From: Caulobacter soli
Lineage (GTDB): Bacteria > Pseudomonadota > Alphaproteobacteria > Caulobacterales > Caulobacteraceae
Length of the DNA stretch: 64,000 bases
NCBI RefSeq assembly: GCF_011045195.1
Contig: NZ_CP049199.1
Span: 3,889,501 to 3,953,500, forward strand
Direction: 5' to 3'
This document shows positions 52,379-59,764 of the stretch, in pieces. The position numbers were made by a program, and so were the translations under genes. The notes beneath the pieces were generated by a model. The model searched no databases and had not been told where the DNA came from. It saw only the letters and a list, made by a program, of their open reading frames with translations. The stretch's first letter is position 1. Each line of letters opens with the position of its first letter.

Positions 52379-54060
52379 AGTTGGTTGCCCATGCCCGCCG
52401 CGTGCTTGGCGGCGATGTAGCCGAAGGTCAGGGACGGGCCGATGCTGGCCCCGGCGCCGGGATAGATGTTGCCCATCACCGAGGCCGTGGAGACGCCGGT
52501 GGCGTAGAGGCCCTCGATCGGCGAGCCGTCGGCGCGCACCACGCGGCCGTTCACGTCGGTGATCGCGCCGCCATAGGTGCTGACATCGCCGGGCACCACG
52601 TTGACCGCGTAGAACGGCCCCGTCTCGATCTTGCCCAGCGACGCGTTGCCGTCTTGATAGGGGTCGCCGAGCCAGGAGTCGTAGGCGCGTTCGCCGCGAT
52701 GGAAGTCCTCGTCCACGCCCTTGTCGACGAAGCCGTTCCAGCGCTCGACCGTGGCCTTCAGGGCGGCGGGATCGACCTTGATCAGGCCGGCCAGGGCCTC
52801 GATGGTGTCGGCCTTCTTCAGATAGCCCTGCTCGGTCCAGGCGGCCGGCTTGCCCGCGCCCGGCATGGTGCCGGCCACCATGTACTGGTCGATGCAGGTC
52901 CAGTCGAAGATCGCCCAGCTGGGGATGGCGGGAACGGTCTGGTTCCGCTTCAGCATGTTTTCGCAATAGAGCTCGTAGGAGCCGCCCTCGTTCAGGTAGC
53001 GAACGCCCGACTGGTCCACGAGGATGGCGTGCGGTTTGCCCGTCAGGCTCTGGATCGGCGGGGTCGGGAACATGGTCTCCCAGCCCGGCGCCAACGTGGT
53101 CTGGTAGCCGACCATCTGGTTCATCTGGCCCAGCACGCCGCCGATGCGCTCCATCTCGACATGCAGCTCGCCCATGTCGCTCTCGTTGGTCTGGGACCAT
53201 TCGGCGCGCGTGCCCGGCATATACTTGTCGCGCATGGCCTGGTTGCGGGCGAAGCCGCCGGCGTTGACCAGCACGCCCAGCCTGGCGCCCACGCGCCAGG
53301 GCTTGCCGTCCTTGACCGTCGCCACGCCGGTCACGACGCCGTTCTCGACGATCAGTTCGGAGACCGGGGATTCCAGCCGCACGTCGACGCCGGCCTTCAG
53401 GCCCGCCAGCAGCATCCGGCCCTGCAGGGCCGCGCCCGCCGAGACGACCTTCTTGCCCGTCAGCCGCGTCCAGGCGGTGCGCAGGATGACCGCCAGGAAC
53501 GCCTTACGCCCGGTCCAGCTCTTCTTGTAGTAGGGAAGCTTCATGCCCTCGTCGAGCCGGACGGGAACGGGCAGGAAACCGGGGCGCAGCTTGGATTTCC
53601 ATTCGCCCAGCTCGTTGGTGTCGAACAGCTGGGCCGAGACGCAGCGGGTGGTTTTGCAGCCGCCCGGCAGCTCGTCGTAATAGTCGGGCCAGAAGTCGGC
53701 GGTGCGCTCGAACTTCAGTCCCTGGTCGATCAGGAAGTCGATCATCTTGGGCGCTTCCTGCACATAGGCCAGGCGGCGCTCGCGCGATGTACCGGGCGCC
53801 TCGCCCGGATCGGTGGCCGCCGCGGCGTCCAGATAGGTGATCGCCGCCTCGGCGCTGTCCTTGTCGCCAGCCGCGCGCATGAAGCGGTTGTTGGGGATCC
53901 ACATCACCCCGCCCGACTTGGCGGTGGTGCCGCCGGCCCAGGCCGACTTTTCCAGGATCACGACGGACTTGCCGGCCTTGCGCATGACCAGGGCCGAACT
54001 CATCGAGCCGGCGCCGTTGCCCACGACCACCCAGTCGAACGTCTCGTCAAATGCGGCCAT
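52375..54060 (-). CDS. FAD-dependent dehydrogenase of the 3-ketosteroid-delta1-dehydrogenase (KSTD)/fumarate reductase family
   Basis: 561 residues. An N-terminal FAD-binding segment DWVVVGNGAGSMSSALVMRKAGKSVVILEK and TTAKSGGVMWIPNN are typical of KSTD proteins. Tyr in PDYYDELPGG (Y127/Y128), a Tyr in YLNEGGSYELY (Y362 or Y365) and Y533-P-G in GNIYPGAGASIG line up with the catalytic Tyr/Gly set of KstD enzymes; this alignment is by eye. It would introduce a double bond next to a ring ketone. A steroid substrate is possible, but no KshA/HsaC-type ring genes are in the window. TATCG site 7 lies 62 bp upstream. Confidence 0.88.
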   Translation of the reverse strand: MAAFDETFDWVVVGNGAGSMSSALVMRKAGKSVVILEKSAWAGGTTAKSGGVMWIPNNRFMRAAGDKDSAEAAITYLDAAAATDPGEAPGTSRERRLAYVQEAPKMIDFLIDQGLKFERTADFWPDYYDELPGGCKTTRCVSAQLFDTNELGEWKSKLRPGFLPVPVRLDEGMKLPYYKKSWTGRKAFLAVILRTAWTRLTGKKVVSAGAALQGRMLLAGLKAGVDVRLESPVSELIVENGVVTGVATVKDGKPWRVGARLGVLVNAGGFARNQAMRDKYMPGTRAEWSQTNESDMGELHVEMERIGGVLGQMNQMVGYQTTLAPGWETMFPTPPIQSLTGKPHAILVDQSGVRYLNEGGSYELYCENMLKRNQTVPAIPSWAIFDWTCIDQYMVAGTMPGAGKPAAWTEQGYLKKADTIEALAGLIKVDPAALKATVERWNGFVDKGVDEDFHRGERAYDSWLGDPYQDGNASLGKIETGPFYAVNVVPGDVSTYGGAITDVNGRVVRADGSPIEGLYATGVSTASVMGNIYPGAGASIGPSLTFGYIAAKHAAGMGNQL

Positions 54061-54121
54061 GCGCGTCTCTCCCCGTTTTGTCGAGCGCGTCGGATCTGGA
54101 CCTCGGGCGGCGCGCGCTCGT

Positions 54122-54137
54122 TATCGCTCGCCCGACC
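54122..54137. promoter_or_regulatory. TATCG-N6-CGATA-type site 7
   Basis: TATCG-CTCGCC-CGACC, 62 bp upstream of the KSTD-like gene start at 54060. Left half perfect, right half keeps CGA. Confidence 0.55.
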
Positions 54138-54156
54138 TCTTCATTTCGTCCCGGCG

Positions 54157-55260
54157 TCAGACGACGTCGGCCAGCTTCACCCAGCGGCGCTCGGCGCTCG
54201 AAACCCGGATCGCCTCCTGCAGGCGCTCGACCTCCAGGGCCCGCGCGAAGTCCGGCGATGGCTTACCGCCGCCTTGGATCGCCTCGACCATGCGCCGCAT
54301 CGACAGCGCCATCGGGAAGCTGGGTTGAGGCTCGCTTTGCCAGTCCAGGCCGATCCCGGGCACGGACTTGAAGGCGTCGGGAATGGCGATGGTCTCCAGA
54401 CCACCGCCCAACTGCCCGCCGCGCAGGATGCAATCGCGCGACGTCGGGAAGGTGGGCGACGAAGCGACCAGCCGGCCCTTCTCACCCGCCACGTCGAGCA
54501 GCCAACCCACGTGCAGCGGCAGGCTCCAGCTGATCTGCATCGGCAGCGTCAAGCCGTTGGCGAACTTCAGGATGACATTGGCCAGGTCGTTGGTCTGGGG
54601 CGTGATCTTGTCGCCGTCCGCAAACACCCACTCGCGTAGGATCTGAGTGTCGTCGGCCACCAGTTCCGTGATCGGGCCGAACAGGTGCAGCAGCATGTAG
54701 AGCGCGTGGCTGCCGTTGTTGCGCACCGCCGACACGCCCTGCCCCGCCTGCGCGAACCAGTTGTAGGGGAACTGCTTGTTGGGCTGGTTGAACAGCGAGA
54801 TGCTGAACTGGCAGGTCCCGCCCATCGGCCGGCCCAGATAGCCCTCGTCGACCATCGCCTTCATCTGGCGATGGGCGGGGATCCATTCGGAGAAGGCGTC
54901 GACCACGCCGACGCTCCCGCCGGCGCGCCAGGCCGCGTCGATCTCCTTCGCACCGGCCCAGTCGGGCGCGTGCGGGCTGGCGTTGTAGACGTGCTTGCCG
55001 GCAGCCAGGGCCGCCAACACCATCGGCTTGCGCACCGACGGCCGGGTGCCGCAGTCGATGATGTCGATGTCGGGATCGGCGCACAGCGCCTGGAAGTCCC
55101 AGAACGGCCGGTCGATCTTCAGTCGCGTCGCCGCGGCTTCCGCCGTCTCGCGACGCGACGTGCAGATCGCCGTGACCTCGACGCCCGGAATGGCGCGCCA
55201 GGCGGGCAGGTGCGCGAAACCGCCCCAGGCCGCGCTGATGATCCCGACCCGGAGCGTCAT
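54157..55260 (-). CDS. Gfo/Idh/MocA-family NAD(P)-dependent oxidoreductase
   Basis: 367 residues from ATG at 55260. The N-terminal Rossmann domain starts TLRVGIISAAWGGFAHLPAWRAIPGVEVTAICTSR; AGKHVYNASPHAP replaces the more usual EKP motif. The C-terminal domain has the beta-sheet typical of the family (SHALYMLLHLFGPITELVAD). Members oxidise sugars, inositols and other cyclic polyols or dihydrodiols. Oxidation of a ring alcohol is plausible here. It lies 8 bp downstream of the lipoyl gene on the same transcript. Confidence 0.88.
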   Translation of the reverse strand: MTLRVGIISAAWGGFAHLPAWRAIPGVEVTAICTSRRETAEAAATRLKIDRPFWDFQALCADPDIDIIDCGTRPSVRKPMVLAALAAGKHVYNASPHAPDWAGAKEIDAAWRAGGSVGVVDAFSEWIPAHRQMKAMVDEGYLGRPMGGTCQFSISLFNQPNKQFPYNWFAQAGQGVSAVRNNGSHALYMLLHLFGPITELVADDTQILREWVFADGDKITPQTNDLANVILKFANGLTLPMQISWSLPLHVGWLLDVAGEKGRLVASSPTFPTSRDCILRGGQLGGGLETIAIPDAFKSVPGIGLDWQSEPQPSFPMALSMRRMVEAIQGGGKPSPDFARALEVERLQEAIRVSSAERRWVKLADVV

Positions 55261-55268
55261 TAGAAGGC

Positions 55269-55499
55269 CTACTCGATGGTGCCCAGGACGGTGCCGACTT
55301 CGTAGATCTCGCCGATCTGGGCGATGATCCGCAGGGTGCCGCTGGCCGGGGCCTCGACCTCGTTGGTCGACTTGTCGGCCTCCAGCGAATACAGCGGCTG
55401 GCCTTCGGTAACATGGGCGCCATCCGCGACGAGCCATTCGGCGATCTGGGCTTCGGTCATCGAAAAGCCGAGCTTGGGAAGCAGGATGTCGGTGGCCAT
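55269..55499 (-). CDS. Stand-alone lipoyl-domain protein
   Basis: 76 residues forming a single lipoyl/biotinyl domain: ILLPKLGFSMTEAQIAEWLVADGAHVTEGQPLYSLEADKSTNEVEAPASG without further domains. K43 in EADKSTNEV is the expected lipoylated lysine (DKS/DKA context favours lipoate over biotin's MKM). It could accept the acyl group from the E1 alpha/beta pair encoded downstream, acting as a minimal E2. No acyltransferase catalytic domain or E3-binding domain is fused to it. TATCG site 8, a perfect palindrome, lies 99 bp upstream. Confidence 0.92.
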   Translation of the reverse strand: MATDILLPKLGFSMTEAQIAEWLVADGAHVTEGQPLYSLEADKSTNEVEAPASGTLRIIAQIGEIYEVGTVLGTIE

Positions 55500-55597
55500 G
55501 GTCGCGGTCTTTCCTAGGTCGGACTAGAGGTTTTCGACCTTCTACCTAGCGCGCGCGCGGCGCGGCGCCCTGCGCAAAACAGGTCGCCGGCCCCGGA

Positions 55598-55613
55598 TAT
55601 CGTCGCGGCGATA
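55598..55613. promoter_or_regulatory. TATCG-N6-CGATA site 8 (perfect)
   Basis: TATCG-TCGCGG-CGATA, the only copy with both half-sites perfect. 99 bp upstream of the lipoyl-protein gene and just behind the AhpD-like gene. Confidence 0.65.
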
Positions 55614-55619
55614 CGGCCG

Positions 55620-56273
55620 TCAGTAGCCACGCGTATCGACCCAATCCTCGGTCTCGCCGGGCTTGTAGGTCTTGCCCGGAATCTTGCCCGACTTGGTCTT
55701 CAGGTCGAAGCCGATCTGGTCGGCGCCGCCCTCGATCTGCACGCCCATGACCGCCAGCACCCAGCTGGTCATCACGTAGTGACCGATCGAGAAGATCAGA
55801 TGCATCTTCTGATGCTTGTCGAAGAACTTGCCCAGCGTGTCCCAGGTGGCGTCGCTGAGATTGCCGTCGTCGATCAGTTCGTCGACCGAGCGCAGCACCA
55901 CCTTGTCCACCTCGCTCCAGGCCCCGCCCTTCGGGTAGTCGCGAATCGCGGCGATCTCTTCCAGGGTGAGGCCGGCGTTCAGGCCGTAGCCGACGTGGTT
56001 GTGCCACTCGTAGAACGACTTCACCCGCCAGGCGACGCGCAGGATGATCAGCTCCAGGAACCGCGTCGACAGCGTGTTCTCCATCAGCAGATGCTTGCTC
56101 CAGGCGTTGTACGCCTTGCCCAGCGGCGGGTGGTTGCCCATCACCGAGATGATGTTGGTCTTGGAGCCTTCCTCCCAGGCGTTGGGCTCGCCCCAGAAGG
56201 CGAAGACCTCGCGCGCGTCGTCGGTCCATTCCGCGCGGGGCAGCGGCAGGATGCGAGGCTTGATGTCGCTCAT
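55620..56273 (-). CDS. Carboxymuconolactone decarboxylase/AhpD-like protein
   Basis: 217 residues from ATG at 56273. The AhpD/CMD helical fold is indicated by LSTRFLELIILRVAWRVKSFYEWHNHVGYGLNAGLTLEEIAAI. The CxxC pair of AhpD peroxidases is absent at this position (EWHNH instead), so it fits the gamma-carboxymuconolactone-decarboxylase side of the family, often annotated as detoxification or lactone chemistry. Exact function unknown. It follows the PAP2 phosphatase gene by 28 bp and probably belongs to the SDR-DUF1330-PAP2-CMD operon. Confidence 0.85.
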   Translation of the reverse strand: MSDIKPRILPLPRAEWTDDAREVFAFWGEPNAWEEGSKTNIISVMGNHPPLGKAYNAWSKHLLMENTLSTRFLELIILRVAWRVKSFYEWHNHVGYGLNAGLTLEEIAAIRDYPKGGAWSEVDKVVLRSVDELIDDGNLSDATWDTLGKFFDKHQKMHLIFSIGHYVMTSWVLAVMGVQIEGGADQIGFDLKTKSGKIPGKTYKPGETEDWVDTRGY

Positions 56274-56301
56274 GGAAGTCTCCGGGGTCTCTGACTGAAT
56301 A

Positions 56302-57141
56302 CTATTGGGTGAGCGCCAGCGCCGCCGCCTCGGCGGCGCAGTCGCGGCTGGGCGGCTTGGCCGGCAAGGCGGCAAGCTCGGCCTTCGCGGCCTCGAGGCC
56401 GGCGCGGAAGGCCGGATCGGCGTGCAGCCGGGCCACCACCGCCGCGGCGGCGATGCGGCCTTCCTCGATGTCGCTCAGCCAGTGGGCGTTGCAGATCCGG
56501 CGGCTGTCGCCGAAGGCCCGGCCGCGCGCGACGATGGCGTTGGCGTGGTCGGGCAGCAACTCGGCCAGGATCAGGCCCCAGCCATAGCCGATGGCGCTAT
56601 GGCCCGAGGGATAGGAGCCGTCCTTGCGCAGCATCGGCTCCATGTCGGGCGTGCAGGTCGGCTGGCCGTTGGTCATGAACGGCCGGCCGCGCTGGTACTG
56701 CTTCTTGATCGCCGAGGTCGAAAGACCCAGGTCCGCGAAGGTCTTGCGCAGCAGCTTGTCCGTGGCCGGCGTCGATTGCGGGCCGATGTCGCGACCGGCC
56801 GCGCAGGCGAACACGGCCGTGACATCCGGTCGCCACAGGTCCGCGTCGGTGGTCGCCAGGGTCCAGCGGGGTCCGCCCTTGAGGGCCAGCGCCGCCTTGG
56901 AGGCTTCGATGTCGCGCGCCTCGGCGACCGATCCGGCGGCCGGAGGCGCGGGCGACAACAGCAGACTGTCGGCCGGCGCGGCGCTGGCCAGATAGCCCTG
57001 CGGCAGCCTGGACGGCGTCGACGGCGCGACCGACGGCGGCGTCGACTGGCCAGCCGATTGGGCCGCCAGCGCGCCGCCGGCGGCGGTGATCACCAGAGCG
57101 GCGGCGAGAGTGAACTTCAGGGTCATCATCTTGGTCGCCAT
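56302..57141 (-). CDS. Secreted class A acid phosphatase (PAP2 superfamily)
   Basis: 279 residues from ATG at 57141 (another Met lies 4 codons in). A signal peptide (LKFTLAAALVITAAGGALA) predicts a periplasmic enzyme. The three PAP2 motifs are all present: KKQYQRGRPF, YPSGHSAIG and SRRICNAHWLSDIEEG. Expected to hydrolyse phosphate monoesters at low pH. A Pro/Ser/Thr-rich linker follows the signal peptide. Its presence inside a catabolic operon is odd; it could dephosphorylate a substrate before uptake. Confidence 0.93.
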   Translation of the reverse strand: MATKMMTLKFTLAAALVITAAGGALAAQSAGQSTPPSVAPSTPSRLPQGYLASAAPADSLLLSPAPPAAGSVAEARDIEASKAALALKGGPRWTLATTDADLWRPDVTAVFACAAGRDIGPQSTPATDKLLRKTFADLGLSTSAIKKQYQRGRPFMTNGQPTCTPDMEPMLRKDGSYPSGHSAIGYGWGLILAELLPDHANAIVARGRAFGDSRRICNAHWLSDIEEGRIAAAAVVARLHADPAFRAGLEAAKAELAALPAKPPSRDCAAEAAALALTQ

Positions 57142-57143
57142 GC

Positions 57144-57446
57144 TCAAAGCCCTTCGATCAGCAGCGCCCGGTATTCCGCGCCGCGTTTGCGGTGAACCAA
57201 GGCCGCCTGGTATTCCGGGCTGCCGTACCAGGCGCGAGCGTCGTCGGCGCTGGGGAACTCCAAGATGATGACGCCGTCGGGATTGTCGCCCTCGAACGCC
57301 TCGGACGCGCCGTACACGGCCAAGGGCTTGAGGCCGTACTTTTCGACGAAGCCGCCGGCGTTCTGGCGGTTCATCGCGCTGTAGGTCTTCAGCGCCTCCG
57401 GATCGGTGACGGCGTCTTCGCGCAAGAACAGCATGTAGGCGGGCAT
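57144..57446 (-). CDS. DUF1330 family protein
   Basis: 100 residues from ATG at 57446. MPAYMLFLREDAVTDPEALKTYSAMNRQ and VIILEFPSADDARAWYGSPEYQAALVHRKRGAEYRALLIEGL match the DUF1330 dimeric alpha/beta-barrel fold. Like the EthD and ABM proteins in this window, it belongs to the ferredoxin-fold dimeric barrels. Function is not established. Two bases separate it from the downstream phosphatase gene. Confidence 0.92.
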   Translation of the reverse strand: MPAYMLFLREDAVTDPEALKTYSAMNRQNAGGFVEKYGLKPLAVYGASEAFEGDNPDGVIILEFPSADDARAWYGSPEYQAALVHRKRGAEYRALLIEGL

Positions 57447-57503
57447 AGCGCTTTTCACCGTCAGTGCGCGGGCTGGGGCGTCGCCCCAACTCAAAGGTCT
57501 GGA

Positions 57504-58259
57504 CTACATCGCGGCCGTATCGATCGTTGGTCTTATCAAGATTTGGGAGACGTTCGCGCGGGCTGGCAGGGAGGCGATGAAAACGATCGCTTCAGCGATA
57601 TCGGACGGCTGCATCACCCCTTCCTTGCCGACGTGTTGGGTCATCGCGGCCCGCATGGTGGGATCGCTGATGCCCGTCGCCACCTCGGTCTGGGTCGCTC
57701 CGGGCTCGACGATGCTGACCCGGATACCGGCCCCGCCGACTTCCTGGCGCAGGCCCTCGGTCAGGCCGGTCAGGCCGAACTTGCTGGTCGAATAGGGGCC
57801 AAAGACGCCCGCCGCCCGGCGGCCGGCGGTCGAGGAGATGTTGATGATGTCGCCCGCACCTTGCGCCTTCATCGGACCGATCGCGGCCTTGCAGGTGTAG
57901 AGCGTGCCCATCAGGTTGATGTCGATGACCCGGCGCCACTCCTCGGTCGGCAGGCTCTCGACGCCGCCCGCCTGGATCACCCCGGCCGAGTTGACCAGGA
58001 TGTCGATGCGGCCCAGCCGAGCGATCGTGTCCTCGACGGCCGCCACGGCCTGCCCCTCCACCGAGACGTCGCCAGGCAGGGCCAGCGCCTTGCCGCCGGC
58101 CGCCTCGATCCGCCGAACCAGGTCGTCCAGCCGGTCGGTGCGGCGGGCGGAAAGGGCCACCTGGACGCCGGCCTGGGCCAGGGCGATCGCCGCCGCCTCG
58201 CCGATGCCCGACGACGCTCCGGTGACCAGGGCGACCTTGCCCGACAGGCTTCCCGACAT
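57504..58259 (-). CDS. Short-chain dehydrogenase/reductase
   Basis: 251 residues. TGASSGIGEA, NSAG, active site ISSTAGRRAAGVFGPYSTSKFG and VEPGATQTEV mark a classical SDR of the YdfG/clavaldehyde-dehydrogenase-like group. It may reduce an aldehyde made by the LuxC/LuxE-like pair encoded just upstream, or oxidise the corresponding alcohol; this is inferred from position. First gene of an SDR-DUF1330-PAP2-CMD operon. Its promoter holds both a TetR-type palindrome (58275) and a TATCG site (58349), the only such combination seen. Confidence 0.9.
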   Translation of the reverse strand: MSGSLSGKVALVTGASSGIGEAAAIALAQAGVQVALSARRTDRLDDLVRRIEAAGGKALALPGDVSVEGQAVAAVEDTIARLGRIDILVNSAGVIQAGGVESLPTEEWRRVIDINLMGTLYTCKAAIGPMKAQGAGDIINISSTAGRRAAGVFGPYSTSKFGLTGLTEGLRQEVGGAGIRVSIVEPGATQTEVATGISDPTMRAAMTQHVGKEGVMQPSDIAEAIVFIASLPARANVSQILIRPTIDTAAM

Positions 58260-58274
58260 TGCCTTCTCCCTAAT

Positions 58275-58292
58275 GCTGTACAGTCGTTCAGC
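58275..58292. promoter_or_regulatory. TetR-type operator GCTGTACA-GT-CGTTCAGC
   Basis: 8+2+8 inverted repeat with two mismatches against the perfect copy at 30845, 16 bp upstream of the SDR start. Links this operon to the TetR regulator at 30.2 kb. Confidence 0.6.
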
Positions 58293-58348
58293 GGAGAGTG
58301 CGCAGACGTTCCCGCCGCGTCGAGCGCTTGCCGGCCGATCGCTTCAGA

Positions 58349-58364
58349 TATCGCTCAGGCGTCC
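58349..58364. promoter_or_regulatory. TATCG-N6-CGATA-type site 9
   Basis: TATCG-CTCAGG-CGTCC, 90 bp upstream of the SDR start, overlapping the end of the LuxC-like gene. Left half perfect, right half keeps CG. Confidence 0.45.
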
Positions 58365-59764
58365 TCGTCGCTCATCCAGTGCACGAAGCGCTGCAGAGGC
58401 AGCATGCCGTCATGGGCCCCGCCCATCACGTGCTTGGCCGCCCCGCCCAGCCGCACGACACGCTGCGCCCCCGCGCTGGCCAGCCGATCGCGCATCGCCC
58501 GTTTGCACTCGGGCGGATAGACGCCGATGGTCTGGGTGGCGACATTGACGTAGCGGATCGCGCTGTCCAACGAGGCCACATGGACCACATTGGCGGTCTT
58601 GTTGCTGGGGTGGAAGTCGACCGGCTCGTCGGTCAGGATCACCAGACCCCGGCCGTCGGGCTTACCCCAAACCTTCGTCTCGTCGTCCATCAGCGCCAGC
58701 ATCTCGATCTCCTCGCGGGTCTCGACCGGCAGGGGATGAGCGAACTCCGACGAGGTCTCGCGATCGACGGCCAGACGGTCCTGAAGCCGCGCGCAGAACG
58801 CCTCTACGCCCGCGCGCTCGCCCTCGACGAAGATGAACCGGCTGGCCAGGCAGGCTTCCTGGTTCATGGTCGCCACGTCGATGGCGGCGGCCTCGGCGAC
58901 CGCGTCGATCACCTCAGGGGACTCGAACCCCTCGGGCCCGATCATCGAGATCGAGGTCTTCGGATCGAACGACACCAGCTGGAGGCCGGGGCCGACATAT
59001 TTCAGGACATTCTTGATCGCGTCGCCGCCGCCCCAGGCGACGATCTTGTCGAAATACTGCGGGCGATATAGCGTGCCCTCGATCCGCTCGTCGCCGCCGC
59101 GCCAGTAGACCGCCGACATCGATTTGACGACCGGATGCTCGGGATCGACGTCGGCCATCGTGCGCAGCATGGCCACGCAGGTGAACGGGTCGCTGGACGG
59201 CATCTTGAAGACGTTGATCGCCTTGACCAGCGCGCCCTGGGCGATCGACGAGATGCAGCCGGTCGGCGAATTGCCAGCCAGCATGTGCACCATGCGCGGC
59301 GGGAAGGCCCGCAGCGCGCCCTTGTTTCCGTGCAGGTCGGTGCGCTCGACCCAGCCGTCCAGCGCCTTCGGATCGATGAAGCTGGTCTCGACGCCGCACA
59401 TCAGCCCCTCGCGGGTCAGGAAGTGCTGGGCGCGGCGGAACAGGTTCTCGACCACCCGCCGGGGTAGCGGGTTGACCTTGACCGTGTGTTCCAGCGCGGC
59501 CTGCAGATAGGGGTTGGTGTCCAGGCTCATCCGCTGGCCAGCCTCGACCAGGAAGTCGACGATCTCGCTCAGCGGCGTGTCCAACAGCGGTGGCAGCTCG
59601 GAGCGGGGGGCGACCAGGGCGTCCAGGTCGATGGTCGGGGTCACGAAGTCGACGCCCAGGTCGCGCGACCGGTGCTTGACCGCGTCGCCGCTGACCAGCC
59701 GGCCGCGGATGAAGTGATCCACGTGGATGGGGTCCGCCTCAACCTTGGCTTCCATCAGGCTCAT
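58355..59764 (-). CDS. LuxC-like acyl-CoA reductase
   Basis: 469 residues from ATG at 59764, which overlaps the stop of the LuxE-like gene (ATGA). Aldehyde-dehydrogenase fold of the LuxC type: MLAGNSPTGCISSIAQGALVKAINVFKMPSSDPFT binds the nucleotide, and C305 in TMNQEACLASRFIFVEG corresponds to the acyl-accepting cysteine. LuxC reduces an activated acyl group to the aldehyde with NADPH. No luciferase (luxAB) is present, so this is not a light system. In this region it likely reduces a carboxylic acid of the pathway. Confidence 0.9.
   Translation of the reverse strand: MSLMEAKVEADPIHVDHFIRGRLVSGDAVKHRSRDLGVDFVTPTIDLDALVAPRSELPPLLDTPLSEIVDFLVEAGQRMSLDTNPYLQAALEHTVKVNPLPRRVVENLFRRAQHFLTREGLMCGVETSFIDPKALDGWVERTDLHGNKGALRAFPPRMVHMLAGNSPTGCISSIAQGALVKAINVFKMPSSDPFTCVAMLRTMADVDPEHPVVKSMSAVYWRGGDERIEGTLYRPQYFDKIVAWGGGDAIKNVLKYVGPGLQLVSFDPKTSISMIGPEGFESPEVIDAVAEAAAIDVATMNQEACLASRFIFVEGERAGVEAFCARLQDRLAVDRETSSEFAHPLPVETREEIEMLALMDDETKVWGKPDGRGLVILTDEPVDFHPSNKTANVVHVASLDSAIRYVNVATQTIGVYPPECKRAMRDRLASAGAQRVVRLGGAAKHVMGGAHDGMLPLQRFVHWMSDEDA

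Noticed and set aside
49069..55499. Firm call of a split AcoC E2
   Set aside because: The alpha/beta hydrolase has an HGGGHGGW methylesterase-like start rather than an AcoC-type motif, and it is not next to the lipoyl gene. Kept only as one hypothesis.
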